Below are positions 62,383 to 64,000 of a DNA stretch of 64,000 nucleotides, piece after piece. A program made the position numbers and the translations under genes. Each line of letters opens with the position of its first letter. Position 1 is the stretch's first letter. Under the pieces are notes generated by a model. That model saw nothing but the letters and a program-made list of their open reading frames with translations, searched no databases and had not been told where the DNA came from. Origin of the DNA: Bacteroidota bacterium (GTDB lineage Bacteria; Bacteroidota; Bacteroidia; Bacteroidales; Prolixibacteraceae); assembly GCA_024278975.1 (NCBI GenBank), contig JAJRSD010000025.1:30698-94697 (forward strand), in the 5' to 3' direction.

Positions 62383-63249
62383 TTATCTGTGAAACTTCTC
62401 CGAAATAAATTTTAATCCTGCAGGCAATCCGGTTCGCCAATATCCCCAACTATGAGATCCATCGCGTACACGGTATTCGTGTTTAATTCCCAACATTAAC
62501 ATTTTTTTATGTAGCTCTGCATTTCCCAATCCTAAAAAATCGTCATCGCCACAATCAATATAATATCTTACCGACTTTAATTTATCAATATCAACACTCT
62601 CCAGTAAATCCAGTGGGTTGTTTGCTTTCCAGTGATCGCTCACACCATTTTCCGGTTTAGTATCGTAAAATATTTTTCCAAAATAGTGGTCAAATTCAGT
62701 TGAATTGGCAATTATTTTGTCAGGAATTACTCCCGCACTCAAAGCCACAGAAGTCGAAAACATATCGGTATGATGCATTGCCAGCATTAGCGCACCAAAT
62801 CCTCCCATCGACAAACCTGCAATTGCGCGAAACTCTTTTTTTGAACGTACACGATACTCTTTTTCAATATACGGAATAAACTCGTCTATAAACATATCTT
62901 CCCACGGGTCGGAGCCATCGTAACTGTTACAATACCAGGTAACTTTTCCATCGGGCATAACAATTATACTCGACGATATATCTCCATTTGCAATTCCGCG
63001 GTCGGCAATCCTGTCAATCTCGCCAAACTGTACCCAGCCAGTTTCGTCGTCGGAATAACCATGCAACAAATACACAACCGGATAACTTCTTTCTGATATA
63101 TCGTAACCTGGTGGTAAATATATTGAATACTTTACCGGCGAACTAACCAGTTTGCTTGTAAACTCAAGCGACTCTAAAACTTTACCCGTTTGTGCAAATA
63201 GCGATAAGGTGTAAAAAAATATTAAGGATAAAAAGAGAATTTTTTTCAT
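62383..63249 (-). CDS. CE1-like secreted esterase
   Basis: 288 residues from the ATG complement at 63,247-63,249, which begins the signal peptide MKKILFLSLIFFYTLSLFAQ; an in-frame extension upstream has no signal. The fold is the esterase D/feruloyl-esterase alpha/beta hydrolase: YPVVYLLHGYSDDETGW, the nucleophile AIAGLSMGGFGALMLAMHH, the acid in YYIDCGDDDFLG and the His in RDGSHSWGYWR. Likely removes acetyl or feruloyl groups from polysaccharide outside the cytoplasm, which fits the sulfatase locus nearby. Confidence 0.9.
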   Translation of the reverse strand: MKKILFLSLIFFYTLSLFAQTGKVLESLEFTSKLVSSPVKYSIYLPPGYDISERSYPVVYLLHGYSDDETGWVQFGEIDRIADRGIANGDISSSIIVMPDGKVTWYCNSYDGSDPWEDMFIDEFIPYIEKEYRVRSKKEFRAIAGLSMGGFGALMLAMHHTDMFSTSVALSAGVIPDKIIANSTEFDHYFGKIFYDTKPENGVSDHWKANNPLDLLESVDIDKLKSVRYYIDCGDDDFLGLGNAELHKKMLMLGIKHEYRVRDGSHSWGYWRTGLPAGLKFISEKFHR

Positions 63250-63409
63250 GATTTTAGGTTTTTTATATGTTAGAAACAAAGCTATTAATATTCTGAGAAA
63301 TGACATACACAAATGATTATTAATTGTATAATCAAAACGTTCACTATGTTTACAAGAAAATTTAAAATAATAAGATCGCAATCGAAGTACCTGTTTATCG
63401 CTTGTGTGT

Positions 63410-63784
63410 TTAACCAATAATTATCCAGTTCACAGCTGCCTCTACCGAAGAGAAAGGTCTAATTTGTATATTGGTATAACGATGCTCACCAAGCATTGGA
63501 AAAACGAGCTTTCCCGGCGAATCACAAACAACAGCTAATTTAATATCTTTAAATTGCTTATGCTTTTTAAAATATTCGATTACAACTTTAAAACCATTCA
63601 TATCCATATTCAGCTCGCATCCTACCAAATTATTTATCACACCTTTTATTGTTGGGGTAATCATCTTATTTTCAATAACAAATCCCCATGATTTTACAAT
63701 ATCGTCCTCATTAACTTTACCAATAAAATCTCTGACCAATATTTCTTCAGGGAATAAACTATATTTTTTATGAACTATATTCAT
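63410..63784 (-). CDS. Small hypothetical cytoplasmic protein, STAS-like
   Basis: 124 residues from the ATG complement at 63,782-63,784 (MNIVHKKYSLFPEEILVRDF); an ATG eight codons further upstream is also possible. Alternating strands and helices (GVINNLVGCELNMDMNGFKVVIEYFKKHKQ, IKLAVVCDSPGKLVFPMLGE, PFSSVEAAVNWII) resemble the small SpoIIAA/STAS-like proteins of Bacteroidota. No catalytic motif. Function unknown. Confidence 0.6.
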   Translation of the reverse strand: MNIVHKKYSLFPEEILVRDFIGKVNEDDIVKSWGFVIENKMITPTIKGVINNLVGCELNMDMNGFKVVIEYFKKHKQFKDIKLAVVCDSPGKLVFPMLGEHRYTNIQIRPFSSVEAAVNWIIIG

Positions 63785-63895
63785 ATTGTTATTTTGACTA
63801 TTTAACAATTAGTAAATGGTTTTATTTAATACACAATCAAACAAGTTATTATGTTGTTTACAATATAGGATTTAAGGCACAGTTGAGTCCAAATA

Positions 63896-63930
63896 AAAGG
63901 CAGTGAGTTACGATACCCCACTGCCTTTTA
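63896..63930 (-). terminator. Hairpin terminator at the right edge
   Basis: Perfect 11-base stem aaaaggcagtg / cactgcctttt with a T-run on either side. It overlaps the stop codon of the minus-strand frame that enters from the right edge, so it probably ends that gene. Confidence 0.7.
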
Positions 63931-64000
63931 TAATTGCTGCGCCACCAACTGTTTGCAAGCTCAATTGTGTTTTAAATCTTGTTGGACTAAGCCGCTGATA
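63909..64000 (-). CDS. C-terminal end of a gene beyond the right edge, possibly an IS3-type transposase
   Basis: Minus-strand frame ending with TAA at 63,909-63,911; the last residues read LSPTRFKTQLSLQTVGGAA. LSP followed by a basic, Arg/Lys-rich stretch is the usual ending of IS3/IS150-type OrfB transposases, but 29 residues are too few for certainty. A hairpin overlaps its end. Confidence 0.35.

Overview
The window looks like a chromosomal segment of a marine, probably anaerobic or facultative member of the Bacteroidota, most likely near the Marinilabiliales/Prolixibacteraceae. The evidence is AT-rich DNA, lipoproteins with Bacteroidota-type lipoboxes, carboxypeptidase-regulatory TonB receptors paired with a DUF4249 lipoprotein, an ECF sigma/FecR/STN-TonB unit, two sulfatases, a TAnnTTTG promoter before a tmRNA whose tag ends GDNNYALAA, and the common Bacteroidota multi-hairpin intergenic repeats. 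No CRISPR array, rRNA or ordinary tRNA was seen.

Positions 1-11,576 (all plus strand) are a defence and DNA-repair block. It holds the tail of csm3, then csm4 and a csm5 with an unusual coiled-coil extension (type III-A effector genes), a DUF1016/YhcG nuclease, a small Cys-cluster protein, sbcD and sbcC. It ends with a Card1/Can2-type CARF nuclease followed 10 bases later by a 122-residue Rossmann-like protein. That last pair reads as a cyclic-oligoadenylate effector plus a possible ring-nuclease or signal-damping partner.

Positions 11.6-39 kb are mostly housekeeping and envelope genes: a secreted lipase-like hydrolase, ThuA and an MFS transporter, a class V aminotransferase, htpG, two TonB receptor units (the second with its own ECF sigma and FecR), an FKBP lipoprotein, a beta-barrel transporter, a scrambled DUF3179 gene, a Crp/Fnr regulator, a YyaL/DUF255 protein, a DPP-IV peptidase, tilS and a potassium-channel-like protein. 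The tmRNA gene ssrA lies at 39.3 kb and is followed by about 1 kb of eroded DNA with a frameshifted RecG-like pseudogene, which suggests an old integration site.

Positions 40.8-53.2 kb (all plus strand) are a redox and metal-cofactor block: three NifX/NifB-domain proteins, DUF5320, a zinc-ribbon protein, a cupin, TrmO, two MinD-type ATPases with inserted ferredoxin domains, and a ferredoxin-DUF1858-DUF2249-substrate-binding fusion. These are followed by a broken DUF59/methyltransferase chimera, a 10TM metal-exporter-like permease, an old-yellow-enzyme flavoprotein, an MFS protein, a metallo-beta-lactamase-fold protein and a short-chain dehydrogenase lacking two internal segments.

Positions 53.2-61.5 kb (all minus strand) are a polysaccharide-utilisation-like locus: DUF1961, a DUF4832 remnant, a GH106-like glycosidase, a degenerate M23 protein and two sulfatases. 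Three copies of a C-rich repeat surround a DUF559 nuclease at 61.5-62.4 kb. A CE1-like esterase, a small hypothetical protein and a possible transposase tail close the window. A recurring theme is genes that have lost or rearranged internal segments (DUF3179, DUF59/methyltransferase, SDR, DUF4832, RecG-like).
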